52,436 nt of DNA from CAZISM01 sp964541895. GTDB taxonomy: Bacteria > Zhuqueibacterota > Zhuqueibacteria > Residuimicrobiales > Residuimicrobiaceae. Each line of letters opens with the position of its first letter. The stretch's first letter is position 1. The notes under the pieces were generated by a model. That model did not search any database and was not told the origin of the DNA. It saw only the letters and a program-made list of their open reading frames with translations. Positions 45,601 to 52,436 of the stretch are shown here, in pieces. A program made the translations under genes and the position numbers. The stretch lies in the NCBI GenBank assembly GCA_964541895.1, contig CAZISM010000028.1:1-52436 (forward strand), written 5' to 3'.

Positions 45601-45835
45601 TGCGATGCCGGCAACGGGCATCGCCGGCAACCCTGATCTGGTAAGCCTTCTGTCGCCAGTTATAAGCGGTAGATGAGTATTTCCAGCTCAGTCGCGGTCG
45701 AGCTTGATCGATGGAGATCGGGTTGGTACAGAATTCACACTGCAGGTCAATCGGTTTTTGAGATAGCGTGCCAGGCAGCACCAGTTCGTAATCCAGCAAC
45801 AGTAGGCTGATTAGCCAAGCAATTTTATGCAACAC
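42635..45835 (-). CDS. GH78 alpha-L-rhamnosidase, long form with GTG start
   Basis: 1066 residues from a GTG at 45835, with GGAGG 10 bases upstream; the resulting N-terminus (VLHKIAWLISLLLL) makes a reasonable signal peptide, whereas the ATG 23 codons earlier gives a poor one. Domains: fn3-like (about 30-130), a jelly-roll insertion (about 165-290), Bac_rhamnosid_N (about 300-470), then the (alpha/alpha)6 barrel. The GH78 acid motif TDCPTREKHPWNGDM (about residue 674) and the second Glu in WESWHEEGSANHFALG (about 926) are intact. The extra N-terminal jelly roll makes it longer than the GH78 at 30025-32799 and may bind glycan. It follows the PorV-like gene after a 153-base gap with inverted repeats. 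Confidence 0.88.
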   Translation of the reverse strand: MLHKIAWLISLLLLDYELVLPGTLSQKPIDLQCEFCTNPISIDQARPRLSWKYSSTAYNWRQKAYQIRVAGDARCRHRIYWDSGRVPSDQSHLVEYQGIPLTSARRYWWQVRVWNQDDECSSWSDPAFFETALLHPSDWRARWITFIDSAPLPLRQASRDERPPAKWIASNLSTRNYIRKSFFIPAGHRLTSALLYIQADNTFDLFINGKSVSIPADSAFTPVNRLLQNGENVIAILHYQTDHPAWFMSALRARLDIEFANAPTVSVATDSSWKIVYFDFGENHPQKFSANDWANISFKETAAWRAPGICQDIHPRWTRRSHYFRKIFHLQEKPISARMYISSRGVYEPYLNGKKISNEWLAPGVSGKVQPYRSYDVLHRLKKGNNGVGVLVGGGWWNGEGHSFLYSKKPQVLVQLFVRFKNGQESWIVSDSTWQAHPSPVLEDALMNGERYDARQEIPDWCLPVTDARSWSPVHVVNAKDSSSTALLPSNLDHLNHDKPLVSQAMPPVTISEERSAVEVSEPVPGKYIFDFGQNASGRCRLKVSGASPGTPITIRYGEKLNADGTLNIDVYRDVWFRGDNDRISPFNTKNIDHYICRGGGLEYWQPRFTYTGFRYAELSGYPGKPPADALVHMVFHNDLARSADFSCSNPLLNTLWQNTNWTLRSNMHYIPTDCPTREKHPWNGDMQVFAPTACWQMDMSRFLATWTAGGPKLGLGAVGWEDEELIVPLTLYHFYGDRRILEKKYPDMVQIVERRIKEGGDSLFTGASRYWCWSDHISLEQTPRDFFSALFYYHSVSLLARVADVLGYETDCAHYSAMLTPIAQAIHDRYYHADSHTYSIGNQGALVLPLAFGITPPQAKEPVVRSLLKDIFSHQDHLTTGFVTTAELLPVLSENGAIETAFRLATRTDFPSWGYLVGKGATTIWESWHEEGSANHFALGSICRWFMEYLAGIRPYPDQPGFKHIIFKPVIPATLQNVRAVYRSPYGPIVSSWQKSSETLTWNVTIPANTTATICFPVKNLQHVSRKGRAWPAEPGRIADETPARATVQTGSGEYTFTMPIKHIL

Positions 45836-45845
45836 GGAATATTGG

Positions 45846-45850
45846 CCTCC
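45846..45850 (-). promoter_or_regulatory. ribosome binding site supporting the GTG start of GH78
   Basis: The minus strand has GGAGG here, 10 bases before GTG at 45835. The spacing is at the long end but acceptable, and it gives a better signal peptide than the longer ATG frame. Confidence 0.45.
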
Positions 45851-45863
45851 GCCAGATAAAAAG

Positions 45864-45922
45864 CGGCGATCCCGGTTCGTATAGCAAGCACTGCCAGAAC
45901 CCAAATTAAGCCAGGATCGCCG
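45864..45922 (-). repeat. long-loop inverted repeat between PorV-like gene and GH78
   Basis: CGGCGATCC (45864-45872) and GGATCGCCG (45914-45922) form perfect 9-base arms around a 41-base loop. No T-run follows. It lies next to the tighter hairpin at 45943-45978. Confidence 0.35.
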
Positions 45923-45942
45923 GGTACGTGTATTGAGGAGGA

Positions 45943-45978
45943 GTTACAGGCCGACACGAGGCAGCACCGGCCTGTAAC
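45943..45978 (-). repeat. strong hairpin after PorV-like gene
   Basis: GTTACAGGCCG (45943-45953) and CGGCCTGTAAC (45968-45978) are perfect 11-base arms with a 14-base loop, starting 10 bases past the PorV-like stop codon. No T-run follows, so an intrinsic terminator is unlikely. It sits exactly between the uptake head and the catabolic genes and may stabilise the upstream mRNA or partly attenuate transcription. Confidence 0.55.
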
Positions 45979-45988
45979 GGTGGAGCAG

Positions 45989-47062
45989 CTAGTCGAGAGC
46001 CAGACCAATCGTAAACATGTGCAGATAATCCAACCTGCCTGCGTTGGTAAGGGCATAGTTCACTTTAATGCCGAATGCACCGGTGTCATAGTTGATGCCG
46101 CCACCAACCGCGAATCCCAGTTCATCGTAATTGTAGCGATAGCCCCCTCGTAAGGTGAGCAGATTGTTAAAAGTATACTCGGCGCCCACATTCACTCGTT
46201 CCGGGCCGTCGTTCGGATGGACGAATTCTCCGGCGACAGTCAAAAAGTGGGGGCTGGAACCGCCTTCAAACACATCAAAGGCCGCGCCCAATGCAAACAT
46301 CATGGGCATGCGTACATCCATAGGTGGTATCTGCACCTGTTCTTCGAATTCGGTAAAGCGGGCATCAGGGCCGATATTGCGGCCGACCATGGCCAGGCGC
46401 AACGATTTGATGCCGGTATAATAAACGGTGCCGATATCCAGGGATACATTGCCGGTGCTGATGCTGTTTTGGTCATCCAGCGTTTCGGTAATATAGCGCA
46501 GGTTGGCGCCGATCTGCAGCTTGTCGGTAATCTGCCTGGCATAACTGAGGCCGATCGCCAGATCGCCGCCGCTGAACGTGCCGGCATTGTAGTCGATGTT
46601 GATCACACCGGTGGCAAAACCGTCGGCATTGACTTCTGACGTTACGCTGGTGCGTTCCATTTCGCCAAAGTCCAGGTAAATCAGATTCAAACCGACAGTG
46701 CCCCACTTGCCCATATTTTTTACCACCGAAGCGCTGTTATAGCTGATATCCGCAACATAGCTCATTTGCGTCATGGAGATACCCCAGTTCTTTACATCCG
46801 CCGTCGAGGCCGGATTGGAGAAGACGCTGGCCGCATCACCATGTGACATGGCTGTTGATATGCCGCCGAGAGCGGCCGTTCTGGCATCTGTCATGATCTT
46901 TAAAAACTGCCAGCCGGTCATACCATTCCGTTGAAACTCGGTCGGATGGATGCCATAGTCGATGTCGGTACCAAAATGGGCATCCTGACCATATGCCGGA
47001 TAGAACGGCAGACTGGCCATCAGGAGAACGGCGACCAGAAGTATGGACTTTTTTATTTTCAT
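45989..47062 (-). CDS. PorV/PorQ-family outer-membrane barrel protein
   Basis: 357 residues with a signal peptide ending near PAYGQ. The segment GWQFLKIMTDARTAALGGISTAMSHGDAASVFSNPAS is the hallmark of the PorV/PorQ (UPF0164) family, followed by alternating beta strands of a barrel and a short aromatic-poor C-terminus. In Bacteroidota PorV shuttles T9SS cargo to the attachment complex. Here it sits directly after a protein with a sorting-like domain (47080-49158) and may serve it and the CTD-bearing DUF4038 protein at 5434-8041. A GGAGGAATC site precedes the ATG. It lies 17 bases after the upstream gene and is followed by a 153-base structured gap. Confidence 0.85.
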   Translation of the reverse strand: MKIKKSILLVAVLLMASLPFYPAYGQDAHFGTDIDYGIHPTEFQRNGMTGWQFLKIMTDARTAALGGISTAMSHGDAASVFSNPASTADVKNWGISMTQMSYVADISYNSASVVKNMGKWGTVGLNLIYLDFGEMERTSVTSEVNADGFATGVINIDYNAGTFSGGDLAIGLSYARQITDKLQIGANLRYITETLDDQNSISTGNVSLDIGTVYYTGIKSLRLAMVGRNIGPDARFTEFEEQVQIPPMDVRMPMMFALGAAFDVFEGGSSPHFLTVAGEFVHPNDGPERVNVGAEYTFNNLLTLRGGYRYNYDELGFAVGGGINYDTGAFGIKVNYALTNAGRLDYLHMFTIGLALD

Positions 47063-47079
47063 TTTCGATTCCTCCAGCG

Positions 47080-49158
47080 TTACTTTATGACGACAAATTT
47101 GCCGACCGCCGTTTCTCCTTCATGGCCTTCCACATGAGACTCGATGTGGTAGATATACAAGCCAGGAGCGACGTTTCGAAAGAAATTGGTGAGCATATAA
47201 TTATCCGCTTCCACGGTCGCCGATCCCCAGGGCTGATCGCCCAGGCCGTCCTTGTGTTCGATGGTCTTGACCAGATCCAGGGCAAGATTGTAAATATGGA
47301 TGGTGCACTTGCCGGGGATGTTGGAGAAACTCAGACGTTTGAACTCACCAGGATCCAGGAATCCGCTGAACTGCTTGAACGGATTGGGAAGCACGCGCAC
47401 TTTGGAGAAATCGTTTTCCGCCGCCGGGCTGGCCGTAACCGGGTCATAGGTGTAGGTCGTCCTGCCAGACTCGTTGCCCTCTTTGTCGATAGTGGTAACG
47501 GAATAGCGATAAGGGATAATGGGGTTGGTAGGTATGGTGAGAGAAACCTTCCCTCCTGACGTCTTCGCGGCTGCTTCGGCTGCGGTCAATTTGGCAACCT
47601 GGGTCCACGGGCCTTCGATAGCCACGTCACTGCGATAAATGAGATAGGAATCAAAATCATTCTGACCGCTCATGGGATCCGAGTACCCGTCATGAACGGC
47701 TGTCCACGTCAACTTGACCGCTGCACTGGCACCGGGCAGGCTGCTGGCTTCTGCTTCCATGGGCACGCCGGATTTCACCTGTTTCAATTTGGGCGGCGTG
47801 CCTACGGTCGCCGGCGGCAGCTTGGTGCCGGCCGGCAAAGCAAAATTATTGTTCACCAGTTCCATAGCGGCGTCATAGTTTTTGCGCACATCCTTGATCG
47901 CCGCATGTTCGTTGGCCGCACCCTCATCCGGGCTGACATAGGTCATGTCCAGCAACTTGGTGGCATTTGGACCGCCCCGCATGCTGATGTTGCGATCCAG
48001 CTCGCCGGCCACGTGCAACAGGATAAAGCTGACGGAATCGCCTGGCGCCAGAGTAAACGGACCGGCGGCGATGCGCTGGAACGGACAGCGTTCATAGTAA
48101 CTGCCGGCATTGGGGTCATTTTTCTGATGCGCCTCGCGCCAGCCGATCTTTGGATTGGGATATTTCCAGATGCTGGGCATGGGATTGCTCAGCTTGGCGG
48201 CATCGAGCATGGTTACGGTCGGCAAGGCCGGCAAATCAGGGCTGGCCGTGGATTCAGAAGTCGGTGTGCCCGGCAAGGAACCCCAGAACGGCTGGCTCTG
48301 AATCCAAACATCCGGCTCAGTACTGCCGTTGATATTTGGCTTCAGGCCCACGATATCAAAGATATAGGCACAAGGCTTATACAACTGGTAATCCACAGAA
48401 CCCTGTCTGGTGATGTTGCCCGGATCGCCCACATCACCGGTTATGTTGCCTGGCGATATAGCATAGGTGGCTGTGGCACCGGTGACGACGTTGGTGACTT
48501 TTTTATCGTCATAGTAGACAAAAACACCGCGTTTGGCATCCCAGATATACTCGAATTCATAGGAAGCGGCGCTGCCAGGCATGTACATCGGACGGCTGTC
48601 TGCATAGCAGACATTGTACAGGGTGGCGGTGGGTTCTTCGCTGATGAGGGTTATCTTTTGAATAACAAAATCGTCATATTTGGGCACGCTCCAGGCCATA
48701 TATACCATGCGCCAGCGCATTTTCACATGGCTGGGCTGACGGTTGAACTGCCTGGATTCGGCAACGATCCACTCTTCCGGATAACTGGTGCCATAGGGCT
48801 TAAAGTTATAGTTCTCATAGCGTGCAAAATTTACGGTTTCAAAGCTGGCCCCGGCCCAGCCCCACCAGGTGTGCTGTTTGAGCGAGTCGTTGCGAACAGC
48901 CCACACACGCTGATTGGGCACACTGGGGTGACCGGTATTCTTGTTGGCATTGTAAAAGCCCGGATAGGTGAATCCTCCGGAACTGGCATCGCCGGTCTGG
49001 TTCATCCAGGCATCTGCACCACATGGGATGAGGGTGACCCAGGCTCTGCTGCGCGTTAAGGATTCAAATTGGGCAAGGACAATGGCCGGTAGCAGTGTCA
49101 ACAAACACGTCACGAGCACTGCAAGGCGCAGAAAATTCCTAACTTTGTTTTCCTTCAT
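47080..49158 (-). CDS. secreted surface protein with fn3-like and T9SS-type C-terminal domain
   Basis: 692 residues. A signal peptide (cleavage near VLAQ, about residue 29) is followed by a large unassigned beta-rich region (30-470), a fibronectin-III-like segment (about 470-575, with YLIYRSDVAIEGPWTQV), and a C-terminal FlgD-like sorting domain (about 590-692) beginning RVLPNPFK and ending AVGKFVVIK. It lies between the TonB receptor (18 bases) and the PorV-like barrel (17 bases). In this position Bacteroidota would have SusD, but no SusD/TPR features are visible. A partner of the receptor on the cell surface, binding glycan or cargo, is an inference. AAAGGAAACC precedes the ATG. Confidence 0.82.
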   Translation of the reverse strand: MKENKVRNFLRLAVLVTCLLTLLPAIVLAQFESLTRSRAWVTLIPCGADAWMNQTGDASSGGFTYPGFYNANKNTGHPSVPNQRVWAVRNDSLKQHTWWGWAGASFETVNFARYENYNFKPYGTSYPEEWIVAESRQFNRQPSHVKMRWRMVYMAWSVPKYDDFVIQKITLISEEPTATLYNVCYADSRPMYMPGSAASYEFEYIWDAKRGVFVYYDDKKVTNVVTGATATYAISPGNITGDVGDPGNITRQGSVDYQLYKPCAYIFDIVGLKPNINGSTEPDVWIQSQPFWGSLPGTPTSESTASPDLPALPTVTMLDAAKLSNPMPSIWKYPNPKIGWREAHQKNDPNAGSYYERCPFQRIAAGPFTLAPGDSVSFILLHVAGELDRNISMRGGPNATKLLDMTYVSPDEGAANEHAAIKDVRKNYDAAMELVNNNFALPAGTKLPPATVGTPPKLKQVKSGVPMEAEASSLPGASAAVKLTWTAVHDGYSDPMSGQNDFDSYLIYRSDVAIEGPWTQVAKLTAAEAAAKTSGGKVSLTIPTNPIIPYRYSVTTIDKEGNESGRTTYTYDPVTASPAAENDFSKVRVLPNPFKQFSGFLDPGEFKRLSFSNIPGKCTIHIYNLALDLVKTIEHKDGLGDQPWGSATVEADNYMLTNFFRNVAPGLYIYHIESHVEGHEGETAVGKFVVIK

Positions 49159-49176
49159 TTCAGGTTTCCTTTCTGC

Positions 49177-52100
49177 TTAAAACTCGTAGGTCAGGCCAAA
49201 AATGATCTCGCGCGGCAGTTGGTCGTTGTAATACCATTGCCAGACGTTGTCATAGGTTCGTTTGAAATCGCCTGTGCCCATTTCCGTAAACTGCAAAAGA
49301 CCGCGTTCATGATAGTCTTCCAGCGCACTGACGGAGTAATTGGGCAAACGAAGCCGTTTCTGATCAAATACGTTATAGATGTTGGCATAAACGACCATAC
49401 GCTTATTGTTTACACCCATCTTGAAACCTTTGGTCAATTTCAGATCCGTGTTGTAGCGTGGGAACCAGCGTTTGTTGTTGGGAATTCTGGCGCCACTATA
49501 GGCGGTTGGATAATAGGTATACTTGAATCCCTGATTCCAGGTGAAACGGAAATTCAAATTCCAGTCACCCAGCGGTTGAATACCCAGCCAGCGGGGTCCC
49601 ATCTCCAACGGTGTGAACAGATTGGCGATGACGCTGACGTTGTTGTTGGGATTCCAGCTCTCGTTGTTATTGCCCTCGATGCCGAGATCGCGGTTGTTGG
49701 CGCCGGCGCGTGTATCCGGTTTGGGCGTGATACCGTCATCCGGAATATCGCGATACGCTTTGGCGATGCCGTATTCGCCGGTGGTCGAGAAACTCATGTT
49801 ATACATGACCTTCACATTGGCCCACTGGTGGAACTGGCTTTCCAGAGTCGCTTCAATACCGCGGACGTCCTGGTAATAACGGTTGGACCAGATGTGCGGT
49901 GCCCCAGGCAGACCGACGGTATGCTGAGCATCGCCACCCTTTACATCCGGCACCAGCCAGGGTCCATTGCCCGGGATCAGAATGCCATAGGCGCCGATGT
50001 CATCGACCGAGCTCTGCAATCCAGCCGCGGTCAGATCCTTCATATCCTTATAATACAGGGTGACATCCAATTTCAACAGGTTGACGATGTTTTGCTCGAA
50101 ACCGAGTTCCCATTGAATGGCTCTTTCGAAATCCAGCGCCGGGTTACCGCCCGTATGCTGTTCCACATAAGAATAATAAGTGCTGACGCTGTCCGGACGG
50201 GCATTGGGGGGCAACGGCACACCGCCCTGGCTCAATTCATACTTGGTGGCTGCATTCTGCGTATATATAAAGCCGGGAATGGAGACCATTTTCAACCAAA
50301 TCGGTCTTTGATTGAAATGGCCGTACATAAAATGCAGCACCGTGGTTTCCGTGATCGGATGCGAAATACCGATGCGCGGAGAGATGGCGATCTGGGTCGG
50401 CGTTTTACGGATAAAATCGTCGTACGAGTTGCCGGCCGCGTTGGTGCCACCCTTGGTAATTCTCTCATAGGTGTAAGGATTGCCAAAGGACACGATGCCC
50501 AGTTTAATATTGCCCGGAGTTTTGGGGTCAAGACCAAGTGGGTCAAAGACATCCTTGGAAACCCATTTGTTGGCATTGTAGCCATCGATGCGCAAGCCGA
50601 GATTGATGATCATGCCCTTGGTTTCGATCTTGTCCTGCAAATAGCCGGCAAATTCATACGGATTGCAGTCCGGAGGAATGACCGTGGCCGTGCGTTGCTG
50701 TGAATGATGCAGGGTCGCGCGGCGGGTCAAGGAACCGTAGGAACCGAATAAGCCGGCTTTGATCTGATGTACCGGCGTAATCTGTGAAGTAAGATCGACT
50801 TTCAGGACGTTGTTGGTATTAAAGGCGTAATCCATCCAGTTTTCATAGTTGGCCGCTTCACCGATAAAGGGAGTCACATTCAGCCCGTACGTGGTATAGT
50901 AACCGGAGGGCATATTATAGCCTTCCTGGAATTTCTGTCCCACCCAGGCGTCGCTGCCCGGCGCATAGGTCAAGCCTGCTCTCATCCACTCTTTCAAATA
51001 ATCATCCTGCAGGTAATCACTCTTGCGCCACATCTGGTTATGGCTGAACTGGGCCTCCATAAATGTGCTGGGACTGAAGGTATGGGTCAAACGCAGCTGT
51101 CCGTTCCAGATGCGCACGTATTCCGGCGGTTTGAGAGAGGAGGTCCAGGCATTGCCGCCTTCGCCGCCGCCGCCGAGCATGGCATATTTCATCCGGCTGA
51201 GGGCGCTTTGCAGATAGGTGGAATTTTCGCGCATGGCCATCCAGGATTCTTCCGACCCGGCATAGTTGGTTTTGGCCGTGGAAGAGTTGTTGAATCCGGC
51301 ATGCATGCCTTTGAAGCGCAAGCTGGTGTTGTTGCTAATGCGATAATCAAGATTCACTTCACCATTCCATTCCGGTTCATAATCCAGCAGACCGGGGAAT
51401 TTTGGCGCACCTCGTTTATAACGTCCGCTGGCCATGATGGACAAATTGGAGGTGATCGGGCCGGTCAGAGTGGTTTCGAACTGATGTTGCGTTCTTTCCG
51501 CATACTCCCTGGCCCGGCCATGGGGCCCAATATTCAGGAAACTGGACCACAAGGCGGCTCTTTCCCAGGGTTTCATCGTATCCGTGAGACCGAGACTGGA
51601 CCAGTAATTGGGGTCGCGCATCACCGTGTACTCGAACAAGTCTTTGTTGAACATGTTCGGGCCCCAATGGTAGATGCCGGCAGGACGGAACTGGTAATCA
51701 AAGCTGCCATGCCAGCGATCGCGCGCCGCCCGGGAAATGACATTGACAATGGCGCCGCTGGCGCGGCCGTACTCGGCGTTATAGCCACCGGTCAACAGCT
51801 GCATTTCCTGCACGGCGGAGGTGTTCATACCGGTATAGTTCGATCCGGAGGTATGATCCTTCATCTCCATACCGTCGTACAGATAGGTCACATCCAAACC
51901 GAAACCACCACGGATACCGCCGTGATAGTTGACCCCTTGCTGGATGTTGACGGCTTGCTGCACATCCGCCACAAAGCTCTTTTTGAGATCAGCGGCTGTC
52001 ATTATTTCCTTGCTCGCGGTCAAGTCGATTTCTACAGCCGGTCTCTCCGCCACTACGACCACTTCCCCGCCGGCAATCGCTTCTTCCTGAAGGGCAAAGT

Positions 52101-52398
52101 CAACGGTCGTTGTTTGGTCCACCCTTACCGGCACACCCGTTTTCGTCACCACCGCATAGCCCATCAGGGTGGTCTTTACGCTGTAGGTACCAGAAGGTAC
52201 ATTGATGATAAAAAAGTTTCCTTTTACGTCAGTGACGGCGCCCATCTGCGTTCCGGGAATCACGACATTGACGCCAGGTAGTCCTTCCCCCGTCTTGGCC
52301 TCCGTTACTCTGCCGGCGATCTTTCCAGTCGTCGCGGCAAATGAGCCTGATACGATACAGATCAGACCGAGAAGCACCACTAACATTTTTTTGCGCAT
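49177..52398 (-). CDS. TonB-dependent receptor with carboxypeptidase-regulatory-like domain
   Basis: 1073 residues. A signal peptide ends near SFAAT (about 21), followed by a carboxypeptidase-regulatory-like domain (25-105, GRVTEAKTGEGLPGVNV), a TonB-box-like EVVVVAERP, the plug domain (about 125-235, TYLYDGMEMKDHTSG), and a long 22-strand-type barrel to the C-terminal EIIFGLTYEF, ending in Phe as outer-membrane proteins do. It resembles SusC-like receptors but without a SusD gene following. It probably imports oligosaccharide fragments released by the downstream enzymes, driven by TonB. An AAGGAGG site precedes the ATG. It is the first gene of the run; only 38 bases lie upstream in the window, so the promoter is not visible. 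Confidence 0.9.
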   Translation of the reverse strand: MRKKMLVVLLGLICIVSGSFAATTGKIAGRVTEAKTGEGLPGVNVVIPGTQMGAVTDVKGNFFIINVPSGTYSVKTTLMGYAVVTKTGVPVRVDQTTTVDFALQEEAIAGGEVVVVAERPAVEIDLTASKEIMTAADLKKSFVADVQQAVNIQQGVNYHGGIRGGFGLDVTYLYDGMEMKDHTSGSNYTGMNTSAVQEMQLLTGGYNAEYGRASGAIVNVISRAARDRWHGSFDYQFRPAGIYHWGPNMFNKDLFEYTVMRDPNYWSSLGLTDTMKPWERAALWSSFLNIGPHGRAREYAERTQHQFETTLTGPITSNLSIMASGRYKRGAPKFPGLLDYEPEWNGEVNLDYRISNNTSLRFKGMHAGFNNSSTAKTNYAGSEESWMAMRENSTYLQSALSRMKYAMLGGGGEGGNAWTSSLKPPEYVRIWNGQLRLTHTFSPSTFMEAQFSHNQMWRKSDYLQDDYLKEWMRAGLTYAPGSDAWVGQKFQEGYNMPSGYYTTYGLNVTPFIGEAANYENWMDYAFNTNNVLKVDLTSQITPVHQIKAGLFGSYGSLTRRATLHHSQQRTATVIPPDCNPYEFAGYLQDKIETKGMIINLGLRIDGYNANKWVSKDVFDPLGLDPKTPGNIKLGIVSFGNPYTYERITKGGTNAAGNSYDDFIRKTPTQIAISPRIGISHPITETTVLHFMYGHFNQRPIWLKMVSIPGFIYTQNAATKYELSQGGVPLPPNARPDSVSTYYSYVEQHTGGNPALDFERAIQWELGFEQNIVNLLKLDVTLYYKDMKDLTAAGLQSSVDDIGAYGILIPGNGPWLVPDVKGGDAQHTVGLPGAPHIWSNRYYQDVRGIEATLESQFHQWANVKVMYNMSFSTTGEYGIAKAYRDIPDDGITPKPDTRAGANNRDLGIEGNNNESWNPNNNVSVIANLFTPLEMGPRWLGIQPLGDWNLNFRFTWNQGFKYTYYPTAYSGARIPNNKRWFPRYNTDLKLTKGFKMGVNNKRMVVYANIYNVFDQKRLRLPNYSVSALEDYHERGLLQFTEMGTGDFKRTYDNVWQWYYNDQLPREIIFGLTYEF

Positions 52399-52436
52399 GA
52401 ACGAGCCTCCTTCTCTTGAATAAATTTGGTTTTTTA

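Noticed and set aside
47080..49158. SusD-like protein
   Set aside because: No helical TPR-like repeats and no SusD motifs; beta-rich with fn3-like and sorting domain instead.
47692..52281. Long plus-strand frames opposite the receptor and surface protein (up to 494 codons)
   Set aside because: They lie fully antisense to well-supported genes, have odd composition and no recognised motif; they are products of codon bias in the real frame.
1..52398. Assignment as a rhamnogalacturonan II locus
   Set aside because: Rhamnosidases and DUF4038 genes fit, but the diagnostic families GH137-GH143 and lyases cannot be recognised, and a sulfatase is present.
1..52436. Mobile elements, tRNA genes or CRISPR arrays
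   Set aside because: No transposase, integrase, tRNA cloverleaf or repeat-spacer pattern was seen; sequence repeats are explained by paralogous genes.

Overview
The window is one 52 kb run of 27 protein genes, all on the minus strand, so transcription runs from the right edge (52.4 kb) to the left edge (1). Most gaps are under 60 bases, the largest is 240, and most genes have a clear AGGAGG-type ribosome binding site. No tRNA, rRNA, CRISPR, insertion sequence or transcriptional regulator is visible. Base composition is close to half GC. A large TonB-dependent receptor with an N-terminal carboxypeptidase-regulatory-like domain, a PorV/PorQ-family barrel, proteins with FlgD-like (T9SS type A-like) C-terminal sorting domains, many lipoproteins and no SusD point to a Gram-negative bacterium of the FCB superphylum outside classical Bacteroidia (KSB1/Calditrichota-like is my guess).

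Layout, in order of transcription. (1) 52.4-46.0 kb: uptake and surface head, with receptor, sorted surface protein and PorV-like barrel. (2) After a 153-base gap with two inverted repeats, 45.8-30.0 kb: two GH78 alpha-L-rhamnosidases, a small lipoprotein, a Tat-exported Gfo/Idh/MocA oxidoreductase, two WbsX/GH99-like proteins (one divergent), a 1163-residue six-hairpin-like enzyme and an SGNH acetylesterase. (3) 29.9-18.0 kb: a GH99-like lipoprotein, two GH106-type rhamnosidases, a related TIM-barrel hydrolase, a Tat-exported flavoprotein and a Cys-type sulfatase. (4) 17.8-9.4 kb: a tight five-gene module with a URO-D/methyltransferase-like protein, a HEAT-repeat protein, a GH4 enzyme, a second Gfo/Idh/MocA oxidoreductase and a DUF1080 hydrolase fused to a seven-repeat propeller. 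(5) 9.3-1 kb: another GH99-like protein, two tandem DUF5060-DUF4038 (apiosidase-like) paralogues, a six-hairpin-like protein and a GH42/clan GH-A enzyme cut by the window edge.

Together the genes look like a polysaccharide utilization locus for a rhamnose-rich, decorated (acetylated, probably sulfated) heteroglycan. Hydrolases on the cell surface and in the periplasm would trim it, the receptor would import fragments, and an oxidoreductive set (Gfo/Idh/MocA, DUF1080, GH4, flavoprotein) may cleave residues through keto-sugar chemistry. The substrate is inferred, not shown. No polysaccharide lyase, GH28, GH105 or rhamnose catabolic gene is present, so a pectin assignment is not secure.

A run of 100 Ns (5890-5989) is a scaffolding gap inside one gene and artificially splits it.
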